Positions 43,685 through 55,024 of a stretch of DNA of 64,000 bases are shown here, piece by piece. Each line of letters begins with the position of its first letter. Position 1 is the first letter of the stretch. The notes under the pieces are model-generated. The model was not told the DNA's origin, made no database searches, and worked only from the letters and a program-made list of their open reading frames with translations. The position numbers and the translations under genes are program-made. Source of the DNA: Deroplatys truncata (taxonomy: Eukaryota > Arthropoda > Insecta > Mantodea > Mantidae); NCBI GenBank assembly GCA_030765065.1, contig CM060977.1:93699795-93763794 (forward strand), read 5' to 3'.

Positions 43685-44443
43685 TACATTGCCGTTTGTG
43701 AAAATTGCAACACCAAGAAGGAAACCCTTGAATCTAATACGACAGGTTAGGTACATGACAAGTAACAAATGATAAACTTTTCAAATCTATACATGACCTT
43801 TGAGCCCTAATATTCTGTGTGGCCTCCATGTGGTGCATTTATAGCTGCTATATGGCGTGGCATTGAATCAAAAAGGTTCTGAATAAATCATCACACCTAG
43901 TGCCGCTCAACAATGCAGCTCTCCAGGTTCCGCTCACCACGATACCGCCGGACACGTATGCGACCAATACTGTAGGAAACGTTGAAGCGGGACTCGTCCG
44001 AAAAGCTACAGTTTGCTACTCAGCACCCCAGTGACGGTGTTCAAGTGCCCATTGCAGTCGGAGGAGCTTGTGGTTTCTGGACAATGGAAGCCGACCTAAT
44101 GGCATGCATGTAACCAGTCCAACCTACAGCAGACGGCGAGGAACCGTTGATGCAGACAAGTACATACCTGTTGCACTCACATGCCAATATGGCTTCCTTT
44201 GACGTCAACGAAGTATACTGGCACTTTCTTTTTGTTTCCACCTTGTTTGACAGCTCTGCACTGACTACATTGGGCGCAACACTGACCTTGTTGGACAGAC
44301 ACGAGAGGGTTCTGCTCGGCCTGCGTGTACCCCATATCTCTGCAAACCTAATCGCTTATTGCTTGCACACTGTTCTACACTTCCACCAAGTTTGGAGTTA
44401 TTCGGGAAATTCTTTCTTGGTGTTGCAATTTTCACAATGTGTA
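43685..44443 (-). mobile_element. Deleted Tc1-like element
   Basis: Inverted ends share GTGAAAATTGCAACACCAAGAA, with TA on both outer sides. At 759 bp it is about half the normal length. The left end carries a small insertion (CCGTT) relative to the right end. It interrupts a G-B copy at CTATTATA/TTGG. Confidence 0.85.
43800..44380 (-). pseudogene. Tc1-like transposase fragment
   Basis: Minus-strand segments: GRLSRNHKLLRLQW-like DNA-binding part, WALEHRHWGAE, FSDESRFNVSYSIGRIRVRR (first aspartate, about 44010-43950), then directly FDSMPRHIAAI (C-terminus, about 43870-43835). The segment with the second and third catalytic residues is deleted. Stops interrupt the N-terminal half. Confidence 0.8.
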
Positions 44444-45086
44444 TTGGTTCAAATGAACTTTTGCGAAATAGCAACATATGCATTTCGTATAGATACAAAG
44501 GGAACAGTGATAGTCAAAATTTTAAGAACTGGACACCATATGCGTGCCATAAAATTCCATACCGTTTCCATGACATCGCGAGAAACAACTGAATGTTGAC
44601 ACGACTTTAAAGAATGTTCAAGAAGCGAACAATTCGAACCATTAATAACGAATACCTCAGAAATAGATTATACCACAAAAAATTTATTTGAAATAAATTG
44701 TGTGTTTTAAAGAGATCTGCATTGCTTGTGTTGTACGTCTTCGCCTTTCGCTTAACGTTTCCCAGCTATATAAGATTACACAAAATACCCTTCAAAGAGG
44801 ACTTTAAAGGCTATTACCAGAAAATTCAAGACTTAGGTTTTATTTGTGGTGCAAATATCTTTAATATATGTTATTTTAACAAAAATCTTTAGAGTCATTT
44901 TTTAGAAATTTGAAAGTTTCGAAAAATTTTCTACGTAAAGGGTAATTTGGGGTGGTAGGATGTTCTTGAAATTTTTCGTGTCACATATTTGGAAGCCACT
45001 AAATATAAATACTAAGTTTAGTATTTATCGACTTTTCGTTTTTGAGTTATGCTCTTCACAGACACACACACAATTTTTTCTAAAAA

Positions 45087-45905
45087 TTGATGCGTTGTAC
45101 TCACATGTGTTTCCCTACGCTTGTACAAAATATTTTTACAAACGCTTATTCTCGATCTATTTCATGTTAATCGAGATATGAGATGTAAATCTTATTGCTA
45201 ATTTCCTTGTAGGTGCAAGGGGAATTGGTAGGCTTTAAGCGATAGTCAAGTGTTTCAAGAAATTGTTGCTATGTGGAGTATTCCATTCTCTTTGTATGTC
45301 CAGGTATAAAAGAAAAGAATAATTAATTTCCATTTCAGAAAAAGTATAAGTATTGGAAAATTCAAACAAATAACAAGGTATATCTGTGAAATGGTTTACT
45401 CCACAAAAAATGTATATGACATAAACTGTGCGTTTTAACATATCTACATTTTTTTGTGTAGTAAAGTTTTGTCTCTCCCTTATGGTTTACCAGTTATGCG
45501 AAAGTCATTTATAATGAAGAGTGCTTTTGGGGACATTCTCAGAAAATTCAAGATATACATTTTATTTGCCATGAAATATCTTAAACGTATGATATCTTAA
45601 TCAAAATTGTTAGAGCTAATTTTGAGAAACTCAAAATTTCGAAATTTGTTGCATGTAAAGGGTAGTCTGTGGTGAGGGGATTTTCTTGGAAACCTTTGTG
45701 TCCCATCCTTAGAAGATACAAACTCAAGTACCAATTTTGTATTTATCCGACTTTTAGTTTTTGAATTACGCTGTTCACAGACTGATGGATAGATAGATAG
45801 ACACAGGGACATGTTACCAAAAATGCTTTATTTGGATTCAGGCAACCTTCGAGTATGTATTTTCGGTAAAATCTTGGTATCGAAATTTTGGGTGGAGTGC
45901 AATAA
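45087..45905 (+). mobile_element. G-A element, lacking the terminal hairpin
   Basis: From TGATGCGTTGTACTCACATG through CTTGTACAAAATATTTTTACAAACGC to TTTTGGGTGGAGTGCAATAAT. The 3' terminal 35-40 bases are missing. It has a GATAGATAGATAGACACAG microsatellite at about 45784. It lies in an A-run of the preceding G-B copy. Confidence 0.8.
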
Positions 45906-46763
45906 TAAAATAGTAAACCAAAAACATATTGGCAGGAATAAATATTCATTTTCATATCACATACGCCCGTCCTACCCACATATAAACTCTTCTCTGCTCT
46001 GCGTCGCGGCTCTCTAGACATTGTCTTGTAGATGATACTACTCTGCTTGCCTCTGGAAGATGATGCTTTATGTGTGCTTTGTTGTTTATGTTGTATGTAT
46101 ATTAGAATTCCTCAGTTACTCTTATCAGAGTTTGGAACGGCGAACAAGGATTAAATATATAAATAACAACCCTTGCGTTTCACTTGTATACAATTTGAAT
46201 AGGTATATTAACACTTTAGTATGTCGTTGTTACAAAACGCTCGCTACAGCTTTAATAAACCTGCACTGCTAGCCGGAGTATTCGTGTGTATCTCTACGAG
46301 ATTACAGTTTTCACAATTTCTGGTAATTTTGATAAAATATTACTTTAATGTAAAGCCAATGTCACGCATATTAGTATTTTTATAGTTGAAGCTGTGTTTC
46401 TATAGTATTTCAGGCACTCTAACGCGTAACATTGCGGAGTAAGAAGATTATTATTAACTTAATTATTAACAAATTTCATGAAGAATTTAAATTTATATTA
46501 GTAGTTGCATCTTGGACTGCTTTTAAAATTTTTCCTGATGAACCGTGAAAATTGTCTTCTTTGTTCATTTTAATTTAAATTCACATATGAATCTAGCATA
46601 AAAAATTGCAGAATATAACAACAAAATTTGTAGATTTATGGTGTGTTTTTTTTTCAAAGCCTACTTACTGTCTCTCTAAACACATCGTTTCCGCAATAAA
46701 CAAACTTCATTAAGTATACTAAATATACAACATATACTAAAATACTCTGAACGTACACAAAAT
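45906..46763. other. AT-rich stretch, no feature recognised
   Basis: No gene, SINE or G element seen. Confidence 0.4.
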
Positions 46764-48037
46764 ACAGGATGTATCTTTATTGGTGTTACATATTTGGGAA
46801 ACGTGTTCCTGCCATCAAAACAGTAAAAAGGTTCATATGTACACGGATCTGAAAATCAACCGTTTCGTTGTTATAGGTCAAAGAAGTTGTATTCCATGAG
46901 TGAACAGACGGATATGCACTACACGTATGGCCGTGCAGACGGCAATGCAGCACGAGCATGTGAACTTTATGTAGAAAGGTACCCTGACAGACCGTTACCG
47001 TGTGCAAGAACATTCGCAGGAATTCATCACCAACGCTTGAGAGACAATGGCGCGTTTGAGAGGAGTACTAGGGATGTTGAGAGACCAAGAGCGGTACGAG
47101 GCATTGAGCTTGAAGAACGAGTACTTCGTGCTGTGGATGAAGACCCATCACAAAGCACAAGACGTATGGCTGTAAGGGATAGAGTTAGTCATATGACTAT
47201 CTAGAGAATTCTGCATGAAAATCTTCTGTAACCGTATCACATTCAACGTGTGCAAGGATTAAATAAGGCGGATTTTGGGCCAAGAAGTCGTTTCTGTCAA
47301 CGCATATTACAGCAGTGCGCTGCGTTCATCAATTTCCTAGCCTGTATCTTATTCACGGATGAGGCTGGTTTTACTCATAACTGGACATTTGAAAATCCTA
47401 ATGAAGTTACAACAGGACAACCACCAAAAGTGGTTCTCCCTCAACGTTTGGGGTGGAATCTTCATGATCACTTTATTGGTCCCTACTTCTTCTCTCTGGA
47501 CAAATCTATCTCCAGTTTCTCAGAAATGAGTTGCATCACTTAACTGATAATGTCCCTCAGGACATCGTCCAAGGAATGTGTTTTTTACACGATGGTGCTC
47601 CACCTTATTTCAGTATGATAGTTCGTAAGTTTTTGAATGATCAATTTCCGCAAAGATGGATTCGTCGAGAGGGACTAATTGCATGGCCTGCTCGATCGCC
47701 TAATTTGAATCCAATGGATTTATTCTTCTGGAGACATTTGAAATCCTTGGTTTATGAACTACTGTACCTGATGTTGACATTTTGAGAGGACGTATCCAAA
47801 TTTGATTTGACCAAATACGAAACGCACCAGGAATTTTCAATAGAGTACGCAGAGCATGGAACACAGGCTTACTGCATGCATCGAAGCAAGAGGAAGCCAC
47901 TTCGAGAAATTTTTGTAACTTTCGATTTTGCGTTGTAACTCTGAAGTAAATTATGTTCATATGAACTTTTTTTTTAACTGCTTTCATGTCAGAAACACGT
48001 CCCAAAAATATATGACACCAATAAAGATACATCCTGT
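46764..48037 (+). mobile_element. DD(D) transposon with 60+ bp inverted repeats
   Basis: 1274 bp. Inverted ends share ACAGGATGTATCTTTATTGG, ACGTGTT and GTTCATATG over at least 65 bp. The length fits a complete element. A convincing target duplication was not found (AAAT on the left, GTTG on the right). It encodes one degraded transposase on the plus strand. Confidence 0.9.
46887..47785 (+). pseudogene. DUF4817-type transposase pseudogene
   Basis: Tc1/mariner-superfamily transposase. The N-terminal DUF4817/HTH reads YGRADGNAARACELYVERYP, TFAGIHHQRLRDNGAF and RVLRAVDEDPSQSTRRMA. Two in-frame stops (TAG at 47202 and TAA about 27 bases later) follow. The catalytic core then continues: first aspartate in LFTDEAGFTHN (about 47350), second in FLHDGAPPYF (about 47585) and third in PNLNPMDLFFWRHLKS (about 47705-47745). 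All three aspartates are present, but stops and a frameshift at about 47540 and after 47770 make it inactive. It is the best-preserved transposase in the window. Confidence 0.9.
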
Positions 48038-48879
48038 GTTGTGCACAACACGTTTTAAATTAGGTTTAATTTAATAGCAATATTTAAATTAAGAGAAGAA
48101 AATTTAATAATAATTCATGGTATACCTGTATTAGCTTTAATAAATTTTGCTAGTAACTAGTCCTCTAAATAACTATTAAAGTTATTACATTAATGGTAAA
48201 AATAAAATATATTAATCCAATTACATTAATTATGGCAGTAGATTAACTGAATTACTAATATCATTCTACGTAAAAAGCCTACATGACACTCAGAAGTCAT
48301 CATTTTTAACTCTACTTTGACAATTATTAACACTGGAATCAAAATGTATATGCTAAGTACAACGCCTGAATTATTCATTTCAGCAATCACCACAAAAAGC
48401 AGTGTTTCTTCCCACAACATAATATATAATTTGAACCTACATTAACCTCGGCTCATGTCCGCATTGATAGATTCATTTTGTTCGTGTTAACCTTTGCTTG
48501 CAGGAGCGGAGACTTTTATAGGAATATTCATTGCAAGCCTTTTTTATTTCTTTAGTATTTCTTTCTTTGCTTCTGACATTTTAATAACTAATTTAAACAC
48601 TTTCGGAGCTTTTTGTTTCATTTTCTTCTTTGTACTGCATCTGATAGCTTAATGCAGAACTTTTGAAACTATAAACTATCGTTAGTGATATACGAAACCT
48701 TATTTAATTTACGCTGAAATGAGGGAAAGTTACCCTATTATATCACGGTCATTTTGCTTCAATCTCTGCACATGTCAAAAACCTATGTCATTACAAACAA
48801 CTTATCTGAGTTAGTAATTAATCTGTCAAATGCACTTTAAAGGAAGAGAACCTACTATTTCATTACATATCATATAATT
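48038..48879. other. AT-rich stretch, no feature recognised
   Basis: Nothing was recognised here. Confidence 0.4.
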
Positions 48880-50147
48880 TAGATATGTCCCTTTTACATG
48901 ACTTACTCTACTCTCCATTTTTCATACAAAAGTCTATTTATCTATTTGCATCCTTTCAATCCAAATCAGCTTTTCAAAATCAGCTCAATTAGATATTTCG
49001 TTATGGATAAAAAACGAACAATAGTCAAATGGTTAAGAGTTTGACGCTATATGCTGGCCTTAAAACTCCATACTGTTCCCATGCAATCGCGAAAAACAAT
49101 TTAATGTCGACAGTACTTTAAAAGAATGACTGAATATTGAACGATTCGAAACATTAATAACAAAATCCTATAACATGGCTGTCACAACAAAGTTATTTGA
49201 AATAAACTGTGTGTTTTAAAGATATGTACATTTTTGGTATAGTACGTTTTCAGCTATGGCTTAACGTTTACTAGTTATACAAGATGTTACAAAATTCGAA
49301 TGAAGAGGACTACACAAGCTATTCCCAAAACATTCAAGATGTACATTTTACTTTTATGTAAACATGTTTAATAATTGTATTTAATAAAATCGTTAAAGCC
49401 ATTTTTGAAAAAAATTACACATTTCGAAGAATGTTCCTTATAAAGGGTATTTGGGAGTGGGGGAATTCTCTTGAAAATCTTCGTGTCCCATCTTTAGGAG
49501 ATGCTACCATGAGCTACCATGGCAACATGCTAACATGTTGCTACCATGACAACATTCAAATCCCGGCTATGGCATTGAATTTTTCAGTCGTCTGATTCTA
49601 CCTTTCCAACCTTGTCCAGCACACGGAATGAAGAACAATTGGAAGAACAATTAATTCCATTAATTGACGTAATAATGGTTGAAACTATGTAGCCCAGGGC
49701 AGCATTGTAAGTCGCTATTGGGGTAGGTCATCTCAACACAATTTGAGATTTCCTTGTAGATTACCGGGAAAAATGCGAATCAGTTTTGGAATTTAGTGCC
49801 ATACCGACATTTTGCCATGGTAGCTCAGTGGTTAGAGCAACCGGACGGAGACCGGGAGATCCGTGGTTCAAATTCCGGCTATTGCACTGAATTTTTCAGT
49901 CGTTTTATTCTACTTTCCAACCCTGTCCAACACGGCTTGTGTGGAAGAACAATGAATTCCATACTGGACATAAATACCAAATTGGGTACTTATCGACTTG
50001 CTGTTCACACACACAGACCTTTGTCTAGAAATCTTTTCCTAGATTCAGGGGGCTCAAAACATGTATTTCCGCTGAAATCTCGGTGCCGACTTTTTGTATG
50101 GATTACAATAGCTATCTTCTCTGCCTACTATATACATAGTAGAGAAA
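48880..50147 (+). mobile_element. G-B element interrupted by SINE sequence
   Basis: Pieces 48880-49511 (from ATGTCCCTTTTACATGACTTACTCTAC to CCCATCTTTAGGAGATGCT) and about 49965-50147 (GGACATAAATACCAAATTGGG to GTAGAGAAAGT). The gap of about 450 bp holds two SINE-derived segments. Confidence 0.8.
49512..49964 (+). repeat. Two SINE S1 copies in one insertion
   Basis: A complete S1 lies at about 49814-49955: TGGTAGCTCAGTGG (box A), GGTTCAAATTCC (box B), then the family tail TGAATTTTTCAGTCG and TTTCCAACCCTGTCC. An earlier, headless copy lies at 49552-49665 (CAAATCCCGGCTATGGCATTG, same tail). The interval begins with a small imperfect palindrome, CATGGCAACATGCTAACATG. Other S1 pieces are at 57390-57480 and 62298-62430. 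Confidence 0.8.
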
Positions 50148-50299
50148 GTAAAAACAATTAAACTGTTCACTTTAGTATGTAAATAATTTTGACAGGTGTG
50201 CGGCAGTTAACACGAATAACCATTGATGTGTCACGTACGCAAAATAAAGCTTTAGCCTACGAATCCGAAATACTGAACGAGTCCTCTAAAGCTTTTGCG

Positions 50300-50980
50300 T
50301 GCGTGGTGAGAAGTCGGATAAATACCAAACTTGATATTTAGGTTTAGTATCAACCAAGAATGCGACACGAAGATTTTCAAGAACATCCCAAACTGCCCTT
50401 TACATCGAACATTTTTTTAAAAGTTTGATTTTCTCAAAAACGATTTTGATTAAAATATCATATGTCTAACATATTTTTATGACAAATGAAATGTATATCT
50501 TGAATTTTCTGGGAATGTCCCAAAACTCCTCTTCATTCTGAATGACGTTCACATAACCAGTATACCGTAAGAGATAGAAAAATATTTACTACACAAAAAA
50601 GTAGCACTCGTTAAAACACACAATTTATGTCATATACATTTTTTGTTTTTGTTTTATGGAGTGAACCATTTCCGAGATACTCCTTGTTATTTGTTTGAAT
50701 TTTCCAATACTTATACTTTTTCTCCAATGGGAATTCGTTATTTCTTTTTTATGTTCTAGAGATACAAAGAGAATGGAACGTTCCATATAGCAACCAGCTC
50801 TTAAAATATTTGACTGTCGCTTAAAGCCTACCATAGTTCTCCTGCACCTACACAAAATATCAATAAGATACTTTCTGCAAATGTTTACTTCGATTGACAT
50901 GAAGTAAATGTAGAATAAGCGTTTTCTAAAACTAGTTTGCACTAGAGTAGGGAAAGTCATGTGAGTGTAACACAAGATTT
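50300..50980 (-). mobile_element. G-A element, minus strand
   Basis: From GAAGTCGGATAAATACCAAAC to GTCATGTGAGTGTAACACAAGATTTTTTT. The 3' quarter is missing. It includes CCTTTACATCGAACATTTTT and CATTTCCGAGATACTCC. Confidence 0.8.
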
Positions 50981-50984
50981 TTTT

Positions 50985-51012
50985 TTTAGCTTTGTTGTGC
51001 ATAGACACGCAG

Positions 51013-51062
<50 letters not shown>

Positions 51063-51085
51063 ACACGCATACACGCATTTCTTTA
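50985..51085 (+). mobile_element. G fragment with (CA)n
   Basis: GCTTTGTTGTGCATAGACACGC (the GTTATGCTGTTCACAGAC block), followed by the window's longest CA run (51016-51060), then unrelated sequence. It abuts the 5' end of a minus copy. Confidence 0.65.
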
Positions 51086-51632
51086 CTGCTGTGCTTCATA
51101 GAGTCACGGCTATCCACCGATATATTTGTTTACAGAACCGCCTCCAAGGAAATACCACGTTTTTCTAACTCTCTTGTTTCTTTATTTCAAATTTCCTATC
51201 TTCCCATTTCACTATCGCATGATTTCTCCCTTCTTACTTATTGGATGCCTGGGGATTTGAGAGCACTGGCCCTTTTCTACACATCTGATTTTCAGGCGAC
51301 CTAACAGTACACTAACAAAGCTTATTCTCTTCTCACTTGGTTAGAATAAGGGAAAAACCAACCTGCTGGCACTGCCTTTGCATCCCATATTCAACTTTAC
51401 ATGTAATACTCACTTCCCAAGCTTATTTAGTAATACCACTTCTAAAATTTCTAATATTCTAATGAAATGTATTACTGTGGGAGTTGACATGTTCTTACAG
51501 ATAATACAAACGGACCTGCAGGAAATTGCGAGCTACGCCCTGCGGAAATGATGTTCATTTGTTTCCAACAGAATAGTCTGTGTAAGGAATATACCAAAGA
51601 CACCACAATCGGAGCATAAGGACACCAATAGT
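51086..51632. other. Unassigned sequence
   Basis: No gene or repeat was recognised. Confidence 0.4.
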
Positions 51633-52620
51633 TTTACTTTCTCTACCAGTACGTAGTAGGTAGAGAAGGTATTGCCTTCCACCCAAAAATTTGATACCAA
51701 GTGTTCACCGGAATATATGTTTTGAGCCTCCCTGAATCCAAAAAAGAATTTTTATAAAAATGTCCGTGAATATTTGAGCAGCAAAACATAAAAGCGAAAA
51801 CTGATATAAGTATCAAACTTGGTATTTAGGTTAACTACTTTTCAAAGATTCGACATAAAGATTTTCAAGAATCCTTACCCATCCCAAACTACCCTTTACA
51901 TAGAACCTTTTTCGAAATGGTTTACTTTCATAAAAATGGCTATAACGATTTTTATTAAAATAGCATACATTAAATATGCTTATATGACAAATTAAACGTA
52001 TATCTTGAATTTTCTGGGAATAGCCTCTGATGTCCTCTTCATTCAGATGGAATTTCCTATAATATTTATAAGTGGTAAACGTCAATCAATAGATAAAAAC
52101 AACTACACAAAAATGTATATCTCTTTAAAGCATAGCATTTATTTCAAATAACTTTTTTGTATTCTCAGCCATCCGGTGATAACGGTTTGACTTGTTGAAT
52201 ACTTTGTCATTCTTTTTAAGTTTCATTGATTTTCAGTTGTTTCTCGCGATGTCATGGAAATAGTATGGAATTTTAAGGCAAGCGATAGTGCCCAGTTTTT
52301 AAACAATTTGACTATTGTTGATCCATTGATTCTCAGTTGTTTCTCGCATGTCATGGACAGAGTACGGAATTGTAAGGCCATCATATAGTATCCAGTTGTT
52401 ACACATTCGACTATCGCTGTTCCATTGAATCTCAGTTGTTTCTCCTTGATGTCATGGAAACATCATGGAATTTTAAGGCCAGCGTATATCGTCCAGTTCT
52501 TAAACACTTGACTATCGCTGTTCCCTTTGTATCTATAAAGAAACGTGTAATGTAGCTATTTCTGTAAAGGTTTCTTAGGATTAAATTGAAGAAAACAGCA
52601 AAATAAATTTTCGCAAGATA
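51633..52620 (-). mobile_element. G-B element with an internal tandem triplication
   Basis: Minus copy from TACTTTCTCTACCAGTACGTAGTAGGTAGAG to about 52620. The 3' end, CCTTTACATAGAACC, and GCCTCTGATGTCCTCTTCATTC are typical. The TTTCTCGCGATGTCATGG block is present three times (52224-52521). The 5' end proper is displaced by a rearrangement. Confidence 0.8.
52224..52521 (-). repeat. Three tandem ~99-bp units inside G-B
   Basis: Units start CATTGATTTTCAGTTGTTTC (52224), CATTGATTCTCAGTTGTTTC (52324) and CATTGAATCTCAGTTGTTTC (52423). Each ends in GACTATYGYTGWTC. Other G-B copies have a single unit. The units differ by roughly 15-20 percent, so the amplification is not very recent. Confidence 0.85.
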
Positions 52621-52621
52621 A

Positions 52622-52755
52622 TCCAAATGAAGTGGACTTCATAGGCTACTTCCATAAGGTTCAAGATATGCATTTTATATTTTTAATATACGGTATTTTA
52701 ATCAAAACCGATAAAGTAGATAGAGAAAGTCATGGGAATATAACGCTTCAGTTTT
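52622..52755. mobile_element. Rearranged G fragments
   Basis: A plus-strand middle segment (AAATGAAGTGGACTTCATAGGC to GGTATTTTAATCAAAACCG, 52624-52711) is followed by a minus-strand 5' end (GTAGATAGAGAAAGTCATGGG to CTTCAGTTTTTTTT). It looks like a small insertion or template switch within one minus copy. Confidence 0.6.
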
Positions 52756-53089
52756 TTTTATTTGGTTTTTTCTTTTTTTATTACTCTATGTATTTTACGT
52801 CGCTTTAACTGCAGGGTCATATTGCGATGGATCTGTTAGTGGATAACTCTTAGATCTAGGTGTGGCGGACAGTTAGCCTTTTAGGTCTCATCCCTGTAAG
52901 CATGCCATCTTACTTCGTCACACGTCCAGAGAGACCTTAGCGCACAGCAGACGGATCTTCTGCTTCATGCTGTGCAGATGGTATTAGGGTGCCGTAGAGT
53001 CTACCTGTTTTCATTGTCTGTGTATAGACGTCACAGCATTCGGTATTACCACCTAGTTTTTAGTTTTACTATTGTTTTGGACTTAAGGT
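52756..53089. other. Unassigned sequence
   Basis: A moderately GC-rich patch with no recognised gene or repeat. Confidence 0.4.
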
Positions 53090-53255
53090 GGAACTTTGGC
53101 AGGTGGTATTAAATATCCAATCCGGTATTTACCTTAGCGGTTGAGGGAAACCAAAGAAATCCTCAGATTGATCGGCCCACGGGATTTGAACGCGGGACCT
53201 CCCGAACGCGTGCCATATTCGTAACCGCCTGAGCCATCCCGCTCGATTATTTGGT
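53090..53255 (-). repeat. tRNA-derived SINE, family S4
   Basis: On the minus strand: GGGATGGCTCAGGCGGTTACG (box A) and CGCGTTCAAATCCCG (box B), followed by GAGGATTTCTTTGGTTTCCC. Acceptor stems do not pair, so it is not a tRNA gene. Confidence 0.7.
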
Positions 53256-53459
53256 TTTGTTCAATTCTGCTAATTCTTAAAGCAATTGCTTGATTAGCAA
53301 AATATATACTTTTCTCAAAAACCTCGTAGAATATAGGGTATATGATATACAACGGTGGAGTACACCGCATGAAATTTATTGCAGCTGCCACGTCCCAGAA
53401 GGAAGGGTTGAAGTGGAGGAACACAGTAGGCTACAGGCCACAGGCATAGATGCCACAGA

Positions 53460-53825
53460 GACACGTAGAAGTCCCTAACAATTCCAGGCTCGAAGACCCG
53501 TCCCAGTTCTGGAGATGCCTAGAGAGAGCGATGACCGAACCGTTTAAACAAACAGCCCTCTAGTAGTCTTTCCTTTGAGTGAGCATCCGCGACATCCGTC
53601 TGGCATCTTGAAGCACACCTGAAACATGAGAATGAAACGGTATGAAAGGTAAATAATAAGGGAAAGGAAATCGCGGTAGAAGAGAAACTATCCCAGCATT
53701 CCGCTACCGATCAGGGAGAACCACGAAAAACCCAAAGTCAGAGTGGGCGGTGGACAGGAATCGAACCCCGAACCTCCGGAATGCGAGCTTCAAACGTTAC
53801 CGTGGAACCATCTAGCTCGGTCAAA
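53460..53825 (-). repeat. SINE, family S2
   Basis: On the minus strand: GATGGTTCCACGGTAACG (A-box side), CTCGCATTCCGGAGGTTCGGG and GGTTCGATTCCTGTCC (box B), then TTTTTCGTGGTTCTCCCTGATCGGTAG and GGAATGCTGGGATAG. Same family as at 1096, 34885 and 55605. Confidence 0.7.
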
Positions 53826-54516
53826 AAACTTATACTTCTGAATTATGTTGTTTTCCTACACTTTAAACGCCTTGCCCTCAAGTAGTCCTCAATTTAGTGT
53901 AAACAGTTCGTCAATATTAGCTTAAGTGTAGAAATTTATGGAGGTAATTTGAATTCACTATTTGTAAGGCTTATTACTTTCTCTGTCATGTACAGTCGGC
54001 TCCAAATGTTTTCCGTTCCACCAGTAGCGGGGTAAGCGGGATGTCTTATCGAGAGGTTATGCCAGGTGCCTTAGCTCATACCTGCTCTACAAGGAACATT
54101 AAGGGATGTAATAGGCTAAAGAAAATATCATTCGAACACATTTCCCTTAGGCTTGGCTGTAAGAATGTAATAACTGTGAAAAGAAAACAGAATTAACATT
54201 AAAACACAGCGACGTAATCAGTATAAAAACTAATTTTTAGGAATTGGAGGCATCATATCATTGCATAAAAAGCAGGTGTGTAAACAAAATGGTTTGGATT
54301 TTAATATTTACTGCTTTCTCTACCCATTATCAACTAACATGTGTTCCTTATTTTAATAATATCCTTAAGAAGTATGGTTTTTCCGCGCATCGTGACAACG
54401 ATTTAGGCCAGAAATTATTTAACGTTACAGTCTAAGTTACACTTTTCCCAATTTGGTTGCATGCAAGATGCCGTAACGACAAACACCGCGTATCTATTCC
54501 ACAACTCATCTGTTTA
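53826..54516. other. AT-rich stretch with a G 3'-end fragment
   Basis: A decayed G terminus TTACTTTCTCTGTCATGTAC lies at about 53976-53996. Otherwise no gene or repeat. Confidence 0.4.
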
Positions 54517-54975
54517 TTGTCTCTACTATTTACTTATAATAAATAGAGAAAATACTGTATTCCACCCAAAAATTCAACAGAGAGATTCATCAAAAATACA
54601 CGTTTTTGCTTTCTCTACTACGTAGTTACACGAGGTAGAGAAAATATTGTATTTCAACCAAAAATTCAATTATATTCACCGGAAATACTCGTTTTCAGAC
54701 TTCCTGAAACCAAAACATAGCGTTTTTACTTTATCTACTACGTAGCTACAGGAGGTAGAGCAAGTATTGTATGCCACCCAAAAACTGAATAACGAGATTC
54801 ACCGGATATATACGTTTTGAGAACTCTGAATCCAAAGTGAGCATTTTTACTTTCTCTACTATGTAGCTATAGTACATAGGGAAAGTATTGTGTTCCACCT
54901 AAAAGTTCAATGGCGTAATTTCACCAGAAATCACGTTTGTGAGCCCTGAATTCAATGAATTTATTCTTAGAGAAT
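54517..54975 (-). repeat. Four tandem ~115-120-bp G terminal units
   Basis: Units begin at about 54519, 54609, 54729 and 54850. Each starts with CTYTCTCTACTAYGTAG, a near palindrome with the following GGTAGAGAAAGT, then ATTGTATTCCACCCAAAAATTCAA, ATTCACCGGAAATA and CGTTTTGAG. Only the terminal 3' segment of the element is multiplied. Confidence 0.9.
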
Positions 54976-54982
54976 AGTCCGT

Positions 54983-55024
<42 letters not shown>

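Larger units (their letters stand above)
43583..45086 (+). mobile_element. G-B element interrupted by a second Tc1-like element
   Basis: 5' part 43583-43684 (AGATCTGATGTAATACATTCACATGG...CTATTATA) resumes at 44444 (TTGGTTCAAATGAACTTTTGCG...) and continues to 45086. It is cut at CTAAAAA, where a G-A copy begins, so the 3' terminal part is missing. Confidence 0.8.

Noticed and set aside
43800-44380. 150-codon plus-strand frame at 44147-44599
   Set aside because: It runs antisense to Tc1 transposase remnants and then into a G-B copy; no independent support.
49814-49890. A tRNA gene on the plus strand
   Set aside because: Box A and B are present, but the tail and other copies show it is SINE S1.
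54517-54975. CRISPR-like or satellite array
   Set aside because: Units are diverged copies of the G element 3' end, in a eukaryotic context, without spacers.
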